From DASUTB01 sp036374835 (GTDB lineage Bacteria; Actinomycetota; Actinomycetes; Jiangellales; Jiangellaceae), in NCBI GenBank assembly GCA_036374835.1, contig DASUTB010000045.1, forward strand, positions 1-43,467: 43,467 bases of DNA, in the 5' to 3' direction. A model generated the notes under the pieces. The model saw only the letters and a program-made list of their open reading frames with translations, did no database searches and had not been told where the DNA came from. Both the position numbers and the translations under genes were made by a program. Below are positions 30,613 through 38,858 of the stretch, one piece after another (the stretch's first letter is position 1; every line of letters starts with the position of its first letter).

Positions 30613-31389
30613 TCATTCTGAGGCGAAGGCGGCGCGGGTCAGGTCGGCGTAGGCGCTCGTGTCGGCGATCTCGACCGGTCCATCCCACCTGGTCGGCAAC
30701 GGTGCGTGGCCCGGCGCGACGCGGGCAACAACCTCGTCGAGTACCCGCTCCGCGTCGCCTACCCACAAGTGTTTGGCGCCGTCGACGGCGACCAGCTCGG
30801 CGTGCGGAACACGCGCGAACCGTTCCTTGGCTTCGGGCGGGCGCAGGTAGTCGTCCAGCTCGGGTATCAACGCCACCAGGGGACGGCCGTCCGCCGCCCA
30901 CGCATCCAAATCGTCGTCCGTTGTGAACCGCAACGGCGGCGACAGGAGAATCGCTCCGACGACCGATGGCTCCAGCCCGTACATCAGGACAAGATCGGTC
31001 CCGAACGACCAGCCGAGCAGCCATAGGTTCGGCAGCTCACGAAACTCCGCGAACTCCACGGCGGCCGCGACGTCGAACCGCTCGCCGCGCGCGGAGTCGA
31101 ACGCCCCTTCGCTGGTCCCCTGCAGGCTCGACGTGCCGCGCGTGTTGAAGCGGAGGACGGCCACACCGGCGAGTGCGGGCAGCCGCCACGCCGCCTTGCG
31201 CAGCAGATGGCTGTCCATCATGCCGCCATGGGTCGGTAGCGGATGCAGGCAGATGAGCGTGGCCACCGGTTCGGTTTCCGGCGGTAGCGCCAGCTCACCA
31301 ACCAGATCCAGGCCGTCGGCGGTATGAAGAGTGATCGGCTCACGCCGGGCGGGCAACACGGTATTGCCACGGATGCGAGTTTCAGTCAT
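30613..31389 (-). CDS. Alpha/beta hydrolase
   Basis: A 258-aa alpha/beta hydrolase fold protein. The nucleophile elbow is GWSFG (LLGWSFGTDLVLMYG). An oxyanion region ICLHPLPTHGG precedes it, a candidate acid Asp lies in ALIPELDDYLRP, and the catalytic His in DGAKHLWVG. It resembles the YbjR/Rv-type family of small hydrolases annotated as dienelactone hydrolase-like. ATG 31389 is chosen over an upstream in-frame ATG because TGGAG lies just before it. Substrate unknown. It ends near the terminator at 30503-30562 and is divergent from the phosphonate transporter genes. Confidence 0.85.
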   Translation of the reverse strand: MTETRIRGNTVLPARREPITLHTADGLDLVGELALPPETEPVATLICLHPLPTHGGMMDSHLLRKAAWRLPALAGVAVLRFNTRGTSSLQGTSEGAFDSARGERFDVAAAVEFAEFRELPNLWLLGWSFGTDLVLMYGLEPSVVGAILLSPPLRFTTDDDLDAWAADGRPLVALIPELDDYLRPPEAKERFARVPHAELVAVDGAKHLWVGDAERVLDEVVARVAPGHAPLPTRWDGPVEIADTSAYADLTRAAFASE

Positions 31390-31479
31390 AGCTCCAGCCA
31401 GCTTACCGGTGCCCGGCATGCCGATGCGCTTTGCGCGGCGACTACCCGCTTTGCACAGCCTATGGGCGTGTGTATCGAA

Positions 31480-31512
31480 CCGGTATCAATTGTTTACCGG
31501 GCGTTGGCCCGG
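31480..31512. promoter_or_regulatory. Inverted repeats upstream of phnD
   Basis: CCGGTA (31480-31485) and TACCGG (31495-31500) form a 6-bp dyad with a 9-bp AT-rich centre. Overlapping it, CCGGGC-GTTG-GCCCGG (31497-31512) makes a strong hairpin. It lies in the 194-bp divergent region between the hydrolase and phnD, so it is a candidate operator or leader structure. Confidence 0.4.
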
Positions 31513-31583
31513 AGGTACCGTCCCTTGCCGGAGGGTAGGCGTAGCGCTATGGGGCGCGTGTCTCAAGAACAGGGAAGGCAAGC

Positions 31584-32648
31584 ATGAAACGAATACGTAC
31601 GTGGGCCGCGGTCTTCGCGGTGTCCGGCCTGGTCCTCGCCGGGTGTGGTGATGACGACGGCGGGGACGAGACGGAGGACACCACGGGTGACGCCTCCGAG
31701 GAGGAAGCGGACGACACCGAGGAGGACTCCGAGGAAGAGGCCATGGCCGACTGGCCGGACGAGCTCGTCCTCACCCTCACTCCGTCCGCGGAGCAGCAGG
31801 GTCTGATCGAGACCGCCGAGCCACTGGCCGAGCAGCTCGAAGAGCGTCTCGAAGGAATCGACATCGAGCCATTCGTGCCGACCGACTACGCCGGTGTCAT
31901 CGTCGGCCTCGAGTCGGGCCAGGCGCACATCGCCGGGGGCCTCGGGCCGCGGCAGATGGTGCAGGCCGAGGAGCAGGCCGGTGCCGACCTGATCCTGCAG
32001 TCCGAGCGGTTCGGTGACGTCATCTACGTCACGCAGTGGTTCACCAACGACCCGGATACCTACTGTGACGACGAGCCCGTGGCCGACGAGGACGGCTTCC
32101 TGTTCTGCAACGGCGTCTCCGAGGCCAGCGGACCGGCCGACGGTCCGATCGGCTCCGACGCGCTGGCCAACGTCGAGGGTCAGACGGTGGCCTTCGTCGA
32201 CCAGGGCTCCACGTCCGGTTACGGCGTCCCGGCACTTCAGCTGTCGCAGGCCGGTATCGACCCGGTCGAGGACATCGAAGGTACCTTCGCCGGCAGCCAC
32301 GACAACTCGGTGCTGGCGGTCTACAACGGCGACGCCACGGTCGGAGTCTCGTTCAACGACGCGCGCGGCAACGTCGTGGAGCAGTTCCCGGACGTCGGCG
32401 AGCAGGTCGTCGTCTTCGGTTGGTCCGACCCCATCCCGAATGACGGCTTCGCGGTCGCCGGTGACCTGCCGGACGACCTGAAGCAGGCGATCACGGACGC
32501 GTTCCTGGACATCGCCTCCACCGAGGAGGGCGTGACGCTACTGCAGGAGCTGTACAACATCGACGACCTGATTCCGGTCGACTCCAGCGCCTACGACGTC
32601 ATCCGCGAACTCGAGGCTGAACTCGGCGATCTGCTGGTCGGCGAGTAG
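31584..32648 (+). CDS. phnD: Phosphonate-type ABC transporter substrate-binding lipoprotein
   Basis: A 354-aa solute-binding lipoprotein of the PhnD/phosphite family. The lipobox is LAGC with C21. An unusually acidic linker (about 22-53, almost all Asp/Glu) precedes the binding domain (LVLTLTPSAEQQGLIETAEP, VPTDYAGVIVGLESGQAHIA, VAFVDQGSTSGYGVPALQL). The last segment is the conserved Ser/Thr-rich phosphonate loop. Two Cys about 15 residues apart could form a disulfide. GGGAAGG precedes ATG 31584. It is followed by the ATPase and two permeases; no C-P lyase or phosphonatase is nearby, so the substrate is uncertain. Confidence 0.92.
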   Translation: MKRIRTWAAVFAVSGLVLAGCGDDDGGDETEDTTGDASEEEADDTEEDSEEEAMADWPDELVLTLTPSAEQQGLIETAEPLAEQLEERLEGIDIEPFVPTDYAGVIVGLESGQAHIAGGLGPRQMVQAEEQAGADLILQSERFGDVIYVTQWFTNDPDTYCDDEPVADEDGFLFCNGVSEASGPADGPIGSDALANVEGQTVAFVDQGSTSGYGVPALQLSQAGIDPVEDIEGTFAGSHDNSVLAVYNGDATVGVSFNDARGNVVEQFPDVGEQVVVFGWSDPIPNDGFAVAGDLPDDLKQAITDAFLDIASTEEGVTLLQELYNIDDLIPVDSSAYDVIRELEAELGDLLVGE

Positions 32649-32660
32649 ACGCATCACCAG

Positions 32661-32694
32661 CGGCTGGGCAGGACGCACGCGTCCTGCCCAGCCG
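32661..32694 (+). terminator. Intercistronic hairpin between phnD and phnC
   Basis: CGGCTGGGCAGGACGC (32661-32676), AC, GCGTCCTGCCCAGCCG (32679-32694): a perfect 16-bp stem 12 bp after the phnD stop, with no run of T. It probably attenuates read-through or protects the phnD mRNA end so that the binding protein is made in excess of the transporter core. Confidence 0.7.
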
Positions 32695-32729
32695 TCGTAC
32701 CATGCCCAAGAACGAACGAGCGAGCGGCG

Positions 32730-33506
32730 ATGATCACTTTCGAGCAGGCGACTGTTACGTATCCGGGCGGCGTCAAGGCACTGACCGGGCTGGACCTGGA
32801 GATTCCCGACGGCCAGTTCGTGGTGATCGTGGGGCTCTCGGGCGCCGGCAAGTCCACCTTGATCCGGACGGTGAACGGGCTTGTCCCGTTGACCAGCGGC
32901 AGGGTCCGGGTAGGCGATCGGGACGTGACGGCGCTGTCCAGGCGCCAGCTGAGATCGCTGCGCGCCGATATCGGCATGATCTTCCAGCAGTTCAACCTCG
33001 TCACCCGCACCACTGTGCTCAACAACGTGCTGATGGGCCGGCTGCACCGGGTACCGACGTGGCGCTCATTGGTCGGCTGGTACGGCTCGCACGAGACCGA
33101 GATCGCGATGCGGGCGCTCGAACGTGTCGAGATCGTCGACAAGGCGTACGTGCGCGCGTCCAACCTGTCCGGCGGGCAGCAGCAGCGGGTCGGCATCGCC
33201 CGGGCGCTCGCCCAGGAGCCGACCGTCATGCTCGCCGACGAACCTGTGGCCTCGCTCGACCCGCCCACCTCGCGCGCCGTGATGCGCGACCTGCAACGCA
33301 TCAACCGCGAACTCGGCATCACCACGCTGGTCAATCTGCACTTCCTCGACCTGGCCCGCGAGTTCGCGGACCGCATCATCGGTCTGCGCTCCGGTGAGCT
33401 GGTCTTCGACGGGCCCGGCTCGGAGGCCGACGAGAAGGTGTTCGAGCAGATCTACGGCCGCAGCCTCACCGCCGAGGACGTGCTCGAAGCCGAGGCGTCG
33501 TTGTGA
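32730..33506 (+). CDS. phnC: Phosphonate-type ABC transporter ATPase
   Basis: A 258-aa ABC ATPase that powers the importer. Walker A GLSGAGKST at 35-43, Q-loop in MIFQQFNLV, signature LSGGQQQRVGIARAL, Walker B VMLADEPVASLDP and the switch His in LVNLHFLDLA are all present. The insertion GRLHRVPTWRSLVGWY after the Q-loop is typical of PhnC. Its TGA overlaps the GTG of the first permease gene (GTGA at 33503-33506). The gene is separated from phnD by a hairpin. Confidence 0.95.
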   Translation: MITFEQATVTYPGGVKALTGLDLEIPDGQFVVIVGLSGAGKSTLIRTVNGLVPLTSGRVRVGDRDVTALSRRQLRSLRADIGMIFQQFNLVTRTTVLNNVLMGRLHRVPTWRSLVGWYGSHETEIAMRALERVEIVDKAYVRASNLSGGQQQRVGIARALAQEPTVMLADEPVASLDPPTSRAVMRDLQRINRELGITTLVNLHFLDLAREFADRIIGLRSGELVFDGPGSEADEKVFEQIYGRSLTAEDVLEAEASL

Positions 33507-34330
33507 CAACGGCAACAACAGAGGCACCACCGGACACGAGACGACCGAAGCGACCACCGCCGAGCCCGTTCGCCATCGGCGCGATCATCGGCGCCGTCGC
33601 ACTCACGATCGCGACCGGGGCCGACTGGCGCTACGGCATCGGCTTCTCGCTCACCGAGGTCTTGACCGATCTGACCCGGCCCAACGCTCCGATGCGTGGC
33701 CTGGTGAACATCGACCTGTCGATCCTGACGAACAGCCGCTTCCTGGACGCGTTCGCCGAAACGGTGCAGATGGCGGTGATCGGCACGATCTGCGGTTCGA
33801 TCGTCGCGTTGCCGCTCGCGCTGCTGAACTCTCACATCGGCGCACCGAACCGCATCGTCTACGGCGCGGTGAAGCTGTTCAACAACGTCATCCGGTCGTT
33901 CCCGGAGCTGCTCTGGGCATTGCTGTTCGTCGCCGCCGTCGGCATCGGAGCACTGCCGGGCATCCTGGCGCTGTTCTTCTTCTCGATCGCCGTCGTGACG
34001 AAGCTGACGTCCGACACGATCGACGGCATCGACCCCGGCCCGATCGAGGCGGCCAGAGCCAGCGGCGCAGGGCATTGGCAGATGTTGCGGACCGCCGTCG
34101 TGCCACAGATCCTGCCCGGCTACACGTCGTTCGCGATGTACTGCTTCGAGCTGAACCTGCGGGCATCGGCGGTTCTCGGGCTGGTGGGAGCCGGCGGTAT
34201 CGGCGAGTTGCTCAACTTCTTCCGCAACCAAGGTGCCTGGCCACAGGTCTGGGGCGTCGTGGCAGGGTTCGTCATCATCGTCATCATCGTGGAGCAGATC
34301 TCGATGGCGGTGCGGAGGCGGTTGCTATGA
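33503..34330 (+). CDS. phnE: Phosphonate-type ABC transporter permease 1
   Basis: A 275-aa inner-membrane permease with about six helices and a Pro-rich cytoplasmic N-terminus (PPDTRRPKRPPPSP). The ATPase-coupling loop is IEAARASGAGHWQMLRTAVVPQILPGY (the EAA motif). FELNLRASAVLGLVGAGGIGELL is the strong PhnE family signature. Starts at GTG 33503 inside the phnC stop overlap. The TGA overlaps the ATG of the second permease, so all three are translationally linked. Confidence 0.94.
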   Translation: MTTATTEAPPDTRRPKRPPPSPFAIGAIIGAVALTIATGADWRYGIGFSLTEVLTDLTRPNAPMRGLVNIDLSILTNSRFLDAFAETVQMAVIGTICGSIVALPLALLNSHIGAPNRIVYGAVKLFNNVIRSFPELLWALLFVAAVGIGALPGILALFFFSIAVVTKLTSDTIDGIDPGPIEAARASGAGHWQMLRTAVVPQILPGYTSFAMYCFELNLRASAVLGLVGAGGIGELLNFFRNQGAWPQVWGVVAGFVIIVIIVEQISMAVRRRLL

Positions 34331-35202
34331 GCGAGCCGCAAACGACCACCGAGCAGCGCTTCGACACGATCGTAAGGCCGGAGAAACCGTTCAACTGGTT
34401 CCGGCTGATCGTGACCGGGGCGATCGTCGCCGGCCTACTCGGCGCGACACTGACAGTGGACGCCAACTGGTCACGGCTGCCCGATGCGCCGGGCCAGCTC
34501 TGGACGATCGCGCGGCTGATGTTCACCAATCTGGATCTCGACGCGTTGCCGCGGGCGCTCGAAGGCATGTGGGAGTCGGTGGCGATCGCCTGGATCGGAA
34601 CGATCATCGGCGCCATCCTCTCGCTACCTCTCGCGCTACTTGCCGCGACGAACATCTCGAGCAGGGCGACGGTGCCCGGCGTGCGGTTCGTGCTCAATGT
34701 GCTGCGCGCCATTCCGGAGATCATCCTCGCCATCGTGTTGATCCCGATCTTCGGTCTCGGCGCGCTCGCCGGCACGCTGGCAATCGGTATCGGCTCGATC
34801 GGCACGCTCGGCAAACTCTCGGCAGAGATCATCGAAGGGTGCGACGCCGGTCCGGTTGAGGCGGCCGATGCCGCGGGCGCAAGCAAGACGCAGCGCATCC
34901 GCTGGAGCGTGCTGCCTCAGGTGATGCCCGAGATTCTCGCGCTGTGGCTCTACCGGTTCGAGATCAATATCCGGGCGTCCGCCGTTCTCGGAGTGGTGGG
35001 CGCCGGTGGCATCGGCACGATGCTGCAACAGACGATCGAGTTCCGTGCGTGGGGCCAGGCCGGTATCGCCCTGCTCGTGGTCGTCGGCGTCACGATCCTC
35101 GTGGACACGATCTCCGGCTACGTCCGGCGCCGGATCATCCGCGGCCCGAGCGGCAAGCCCCAGGAGGAGGAGCCCGCCGCTCAAGCCGAGGCGTGGATCT
35201 AG
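34327..35202 (+). CDS. phnE: Phosphonate-type ABC transporter permease 2
   Basis: A 291-aa permease, paralogue of the previous gene: EAADAAGASKTQRIRWSVLP and FEINIRASAVLGVVGAGGIG repeat its EAA loop and family signature. The N-terminus is longer, and the C-terminus carries a charged tail (KPQEEEPAAQ). Two PhnE-type subunits make a heterodimeric channel with PhnC and PhnD. ATG 34327 overlaps the first permease stop (ATGA). Its TAG stop lies in the palindrome CTAG at 35199-35202, which also supplies the stop of the convergent lipase gene. Confidence 0.94.
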   Translation: MSEPQTTTEQRFDTIVRPEKPFNWFRLIVTGAIVAGLLGATLTVDANWSRLPDAPGQLWTIARLMFTNLDLDALPRALEGMWESVAIAWIGTIIGAILSLPLALLAATNISSRATVPGVRFVLNVLRAIPEIILAIVLIPIFGLGALAGTLAIGIGSIGTLGKLSAEIIEGCDAGPVEAADAAGASKTQRIRWSVLPQVMPEILALWLYRFEINIRASAVLGVVGAGGIGTMLQQTIEFRAWGQAGIALLVVVGVTILVDTISGYVRRRIIRGPSGKPQEEEPAAQAEAWI

Positions 35203-36218
35203 CTCTGCGGATGCAGGTTGCCGTCGCCGCCCTTGAGGCAGGTGGCCGACGACGCACCGCCGACGGCGAACTCGCCGAGGCAGCGGCCCATCTGATCGTG
35301 GCCGCGGGCGTTCGGGTGGAACGATTCCTGCACGAGGTGGCTGTCGACTCCGTACAGCAGCTGCTCTAGCCGTACGGTCAGCGGCCGCACCCACTCCTGC
35401 GACCTCGGCACCGAGCGGTTGCAGGCTTCGTGCCCTTCGGTCGCGCGCGACATGTCGAGGAAACGTGCACCGGTCTGGGCGGCCACGTCGGCCAACGCGT
35501 CGGACAGCAGCACTGTCGCGACCGTGCGTCCCCAACGCGCGTCCGCCTTGCGGATCGGGCATCCTTCGAGGGCATGGCCGAACTGCATGTTCTCCGTCAC
35601 CGGAGAGGCGTAGGAGACGATCACGAGGTCGTAGTCGCTCTCGGCGTATCCGGCATCGGCCATCACCTGACGCACGTCCTGCACCGCCGCGACCGCCTTC
35701 GGCTTCATCGCGGCCACCCGGTCCGGCCATTCGGCGCCGATGGTGTCCCGGCAACCGGGACCGAAGACCGAGGCCCAGGCGAAGACACACTCGATGACGG
35801 TCTCGGCGAAGCCGGGCTCGTCGTTGGCGCCGATCTGCACCGTCACGAGCTCGATGGCGTGGCTGACGGCGACCTGCGCGAGCTGATCGGCCTGGCCCGC
35901 CTCATTCCACTGCCCGGACCCGCCGATCATCAGGTTGCCGGTGTCCGCGCCCGAGCAGGCGAGGTTGATCGTCTCATCGATACCCGGGATGTTCGTCCGG
36001 TGGATGTACGAAACCGTCGAGCGGTGGCATTGGTTGACGCCGGTCTGGTCGGTGCCGCTCTCGTAGCTGCGGGCGCCTTCGCCGGACGTCGCGCTGTCTC
36101 CGAGAGATACCGCTGCGGTGGGACGGTCGTCGGCCGAGGCCGGAGCCGCCGTGATCAATGTGACGCTGAGCATCGCCGCGCTCGTGGCCGCGGCGAGCGT
36201 TCGCAGGGGACGACGCAT
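35199..36218 (-). CDS. Secreted SGNH/GDSL hydrolase
   Basis: A 339-aa exported esterase/lipase-type protein. Sec signal peptide 1-29 ends at ASA. Block I is SLGDSATSGEGARSY with nucleophile S42; block III is TVQIGANDEPGF (GxND); block V is ESFHPNARGHDQMG with the catalytic His. The usual Asp three residues before that His is Glu here. Several Cys probably form disulfides in the secreted domain. GAGGAGG lies before ATG 36218. Similar Streptomyces enzymes cleave lipid or polymer esters outside the cell; the substrate here is unknown. The 3' end overlaps the phosphonate permease gene by 4 bp. Confidence 0.88.
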   Translation of the reverse strand: MRRPLRTLAAATSAAMLSVTLITAAPASADDRPTAAVSLGDSATSGEGARSYESGTDQTGVNQCHRSTVSYIHRTNIPGIDETINLACSGADTGNLMIGGSGQWNEAGQADQLAQVAVSHAIELVTVQIGANDEPGFAETVIECVFAWASVFGPGCRDTIGAEWPDRVAAMKPKAVAAVQDVRQVMADAGYAESDYDLVIVSYASPVTENMQFGHALEGCPIRKADARWGRTVATVLLSDALADVAAQTGARFLDMSRATEGHEACNRSVPRSQEWVRPLTVRLEQLLYGVDSHLVQESFHPNARGHDQMGRCLGEFAVGGASSATCLKGGDGNLHPQS

Positions 36219-36237
36219 TGCAACCTCCTCGGTGCAA

Positions 36238-36249
36238 GATCACGTGATC
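36238..36249. promoter_or_regulatory. Perfect 12-bp palindrome between lipase and fmdB genes
   Basis: GATCACGTGATC, 20 bp before the lipase start codon and upstream of fmdB on the other strand. It could be an operator; no regulator is encoded nearby. Confidence 0.3.
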
Positions 36250-36305
36250 ATGGAGGTCATGCTAACCAAGATTGTTACCGATGGGTATCCTCTGTTCGGT
36301 TCAGG

Positions 36306-36311
36306 TAGAAT
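36306..36311 (+). promoter_or_regulatory. -10 box for leaderless fmdB mRNA
   Basis: TAGAAT, 7 nt, ATG 36319, without a ribosome binding site. It supports the short FmdB start. Confidence 0.6.
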
Positions 36312-36318
36312 CGCCGTC

Positions 36319-36534
36319 ATGCCGAGGTACGAGTACCGCTGCCGCGCGTGCGGCGAGACATTCGAGGCCACGCGTCCGATGGCCGAGTCCGCGTCGCCGG
36401 CGACCTGCCCGCACGGGCATGACGACACGGTCAAGCTGCTCTCGACGGTGGCGATGACCGGCCGCGCTTCGGCCGCGTCCGCTCCAGCACCCGGCGGCGG
36501 CGGATGCTGCGGCGGCGCGTGCGGCTGCGGCTAG
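36319..36534 (+). CDS. FmdB-family zinc-ribbon protein
   Basis: A 71-aa protein starting MPRYEYRCRACGETFEATRP, the FmdB signature, with C8/C11 as one zinc knuckle. The second knuckle is C30-P-H-G-H34, a CxxxH form instead of CxxC. A Gly/Cys-rich tail (GGCCGGACGCG) could bind more metal. The family was named from a regulator near formamidase genes, but the function in actinobacteria is unknown. The gene is convergent with the formate dehydrogenase-like gene and their stop codons share CTAG (36531-36534). The leaderless promoter supports ATG 36319. Confidence 0.88.
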   Translation: MPRYEYRCRACGETFEATRPMAESASPATCPHGHDDTVKLLSTVAMTGRASAASAPAPGGGGCCGGACGCG

Positions 36535-38813
36535 GTCCGCTCGAGCCGGATGATCAAAGACTTGGACGCCGGCGTTCCACTGATATCGGCCGTGTGATCC
36601 AACGGCACGAGCACATTGGTCTCGGGGTAGTAGGCGGCCGCGCACCCACGGGCGGTGGGGTACGCCACGACCCGAAATCCGCTGGCCCGGCGGTCGTGGT
36701 CCGACCACTCGCTCACCAGGTCGACGATGTCACCGTCTACCAGGCCCAAATCGACAAGATCATCTGAGTTCACGAACACGACCTGCCGACCGCCGCGCAC
36801 GCCGCGGTAGCGATCGTCCTTGCCGTAGATCGTGGTGTTGAACTGGTCGTGCGAGCGGATTGTCTGCAGGATGAGCCGGCCGGGTGGAACGTGAACGATC
36901 TCGAGCGGGTTGACGGTGAACTTCGCACGTCCGACATCGGTCGGAAACCGGCGGCCGTCCCGTGGGGCGTGCGGGAGCACGAAGCCTCCCGGCTCGGCGA
37001 TGCGGGTCTCGAAATCGGCGAAGCCCGGCACGACGCGCGAGATCCGGTCGCGGATCTCCGCGTAGTTCTCGGTGAAGGACTCCCACGGCGTGTCGTCGTC
37101 CGCCCCGAGGACCCTTCGGGCCAGCCCGCAGACGATGGACACCTCGCTGCGCAGCGCCGAGGACGCGGGTGCGAGCGTGCCCCGTGACGCATGCACGGCG
37201 CTCATCGAGTCTTCGACCGTGACGAACTGCTCACCGCCGGCCTGCACGTCCACCTCGGTGCGACCCAGACAGGGCAGGATCAGCGAGCGCTGCCCCGGCA
37301 ACACATGGGAACGGTTCAGCTTCGTCGACACGTGTACGGTCAGCGGCACGCTCTGCAATGCCGCCGCGGTGACGTCGCTGTCCGGAGTGGCGGCCGCGAA
37401 GTTACCGCCTACCGCCATGAACACGCGGATCTTGCCGTCGCGCATGGCGCGGATGGTCTGCACCGTGTCGTAACCGTGCTCGCGCGGCGGCTCGAAGCCG
37501 AACTCGTCGCGCAGCGCGTCCAGGAACGCCGGCGTCGGCCGCTCCCAGATACCCATCGTGCGGTCACCCTGCACGTTGCTGTGCCCGCGGACCGGGCACG
37601 CGCCCGCACCCGGCCGGCCGATGTTGCCGCGCAGCAACAGGAAGTTCACTATCTCGCGGATCGTCGGCACAGCTTGTTTGTGCTGGGTCAGGCCCATGGC
37701 CCAGCACACGATGATGCTGCCGGCGCGCTCGACCTCGGCGACGAACGCGTCGATCTGCTCGGGTGACAGCCCGGTCGCCGCGTCGGTATCCGCCTGGTCG
37801 AGCGCTTTCCAGCCGGCCGCCGCATCGGCCATGCCGGTCGTGTACGTGTCGATGAAGTCATGGTCGAGCACACCGGGCGACCGCTCGTCCAGTTCGACGA
37901 GGCGGCGGTTCACTGCCTGGAAGAGCGCCAGGTCACCGGCGACGCGGATCGGCAGGAACAGGTCGGCGAGCTGCGTACCTTTGCCCACGACACCGCGGGC
38001 GCGCTGGGGGTTCTTGAAGTTGAGCAGCCCGGCTTCGGGCAACGGGTTGATCGCGACGATCCGAGCGCCCCGGTCCTTGGCCTGCTCGAGCGCGGTGAGC
38101 ATGCGGGGATGGTTCGTGCCCGGGTTCTGGCCGACGATCACGATCAGCTCGGCGTGGTCGGTGATGTCCGCCAGCGACACGCTGCCCTTGCCGATGCCGA
38201 TCGTCTCGGTCAGTGCGGAGCCGGACGATTCGTGGCACATGTTCGAGCAATCCGGCAGGTTGTTCGTGCCGAGCTTGCGAGCGAACAGTTGGTAGCAGAA
38301 CGCCGCCTCGTTGCTGGTACGCCCGGACGTGTAGAAGGCGGCCTGATCGGGTTCTGCGTCCGCGAGCTCGGCGGCGACGATGTCGAACGCGTCGTCCCAC
38401 GAGACGGGCACGTAGTGGTCGGAGCCGGCTTCGCGCAGCATCGGTTCGGTGAGCCGTCCCTGCCGGCCGAGCCAGTGGTCACTCCGGGTGGCGAGCTCAC
38501 TGATCGGGTGTGCGGCGAAGAAGGCCGCGTCCACCCGGCGGACGGTGGTCTCCTCCGCGACGGCCTTGGCGCCGTTCTCGCAGAACTCGATCAGGTGCGG
38601 TTTGCCCGGCTCCGGCCAGGCACAGCCCGGGCAGTCGAACCCGGTGTGCTGGTTGACCACACGCAGGCTCCGCACACCGCGGCGGACGCCGGACTGGTCC
38701 AGCACGTCGGCCAGGCCATGCACCACCCCGGGAATCCCGGCGGCACTCCGCTTCGGCTTGCCGATGCGCGGCTTCGTATCCTGCTCATCCCGTGCCGGCG
38801 GTCGCGTCGTCAT
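36531..38813 (-). CDS. FdhF/YdeP-family molybdopterin oxidoreductase
   Basis: A 760-aa bis-MGD molybdoenzyme of the YdeP/FdhF-alpha group. N-terminal cysteines (FDCPGCAWPEPG and later FCENG) are the group's putative iron-sulfur site. The molybdenum region is CSNMCHESSGSAL, with C193 a likely ligand. MGD-binding segments include IVIVGQNPGTNHPRM, GNIGRPGAGACPVRGHSNVQGDRT and the C-terminal FNTTIYGKDDRYRGV. There is no Tat signal, so it is cytoplasmic. The true substrate of YdeP proteins is unknown; formate is only a name-based guess. It is divergent from fdhD (45 bp) and close to mobA and moeA, which make its cofactor. Confidence 0.9.
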   Translation of the reverse strand: MTTRPPARDEQDTKPRIGKPKRSAAGIPGVVHGLADVLDQSGVRRGVRSLRVVNQHTGFDCPGCAWPEPGKPHLIEFCENGAKAVAEETTVRRVDAAFFAAHPISELATRSDHWLGRQGRLTEPMLREAGSDHYVPVSWDDAFDIVAAELADAEPDQAAFYTSGRTSNEAAFCYQLFARKLGTNNLPDCSNMCHESSGSALTETIGIGKGSVSLADITDHAELIVIVGQNPGTNHPRMLTALEQAKDRGARIVAINPLPEAGLLNFKNPQRARGVVGKGTQLADLFLPIRVAGDLALFQAVNRRLVELDERSPGVLDHDFIDTYTTGMADAAAGWKALDQADTDAATGLSPEQIDAFVAEVERAGSIIVCWAMGLTQHKQAVPTIREIVNFLLLRGNIGRPGAGACPVRGHSNVQGDRTMGIWERPTPAFLDALRDEFGFEPPREHGYDTVQTIRAMRDGKIRVFMAVGGNFAAATPDSDVTAAALQSVPLTVHVSTKLNRSHVLPGQRSLILPCLGRTEVDVQAGGEQFVTVEDSMSAVHASRGTLAPASSALRSEVSIVCGLARRVLGADDDTPWESFTENYAEIRDRISRVVPGFADFETRIAEPGGFVLPHAPRDGRRFPTDVGRAKFTVNPLEIVHVPPGRLILQTIRSHDQFNTTIYGKDDRYRGVRGGRQVVFVNSDDLVDLGLVDGDIVDLVSEWSDHDRRASGFRVVAYPTARGCAAAYYPETNVLVPLDHTADISGTPASKSLIIRLERT

Positions 38814-38858
38814 AGTCAGACGTTACGTCCTACGGCCCAAACAAGGGAGACTGGAACC

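Noticed and set aside
37860..38858. Upstream extension of fdhD by 333 codons
   Set aside because: It is antisense to the molybdoenzyme gene and precedes the normal FdhD start with its ribosome site.
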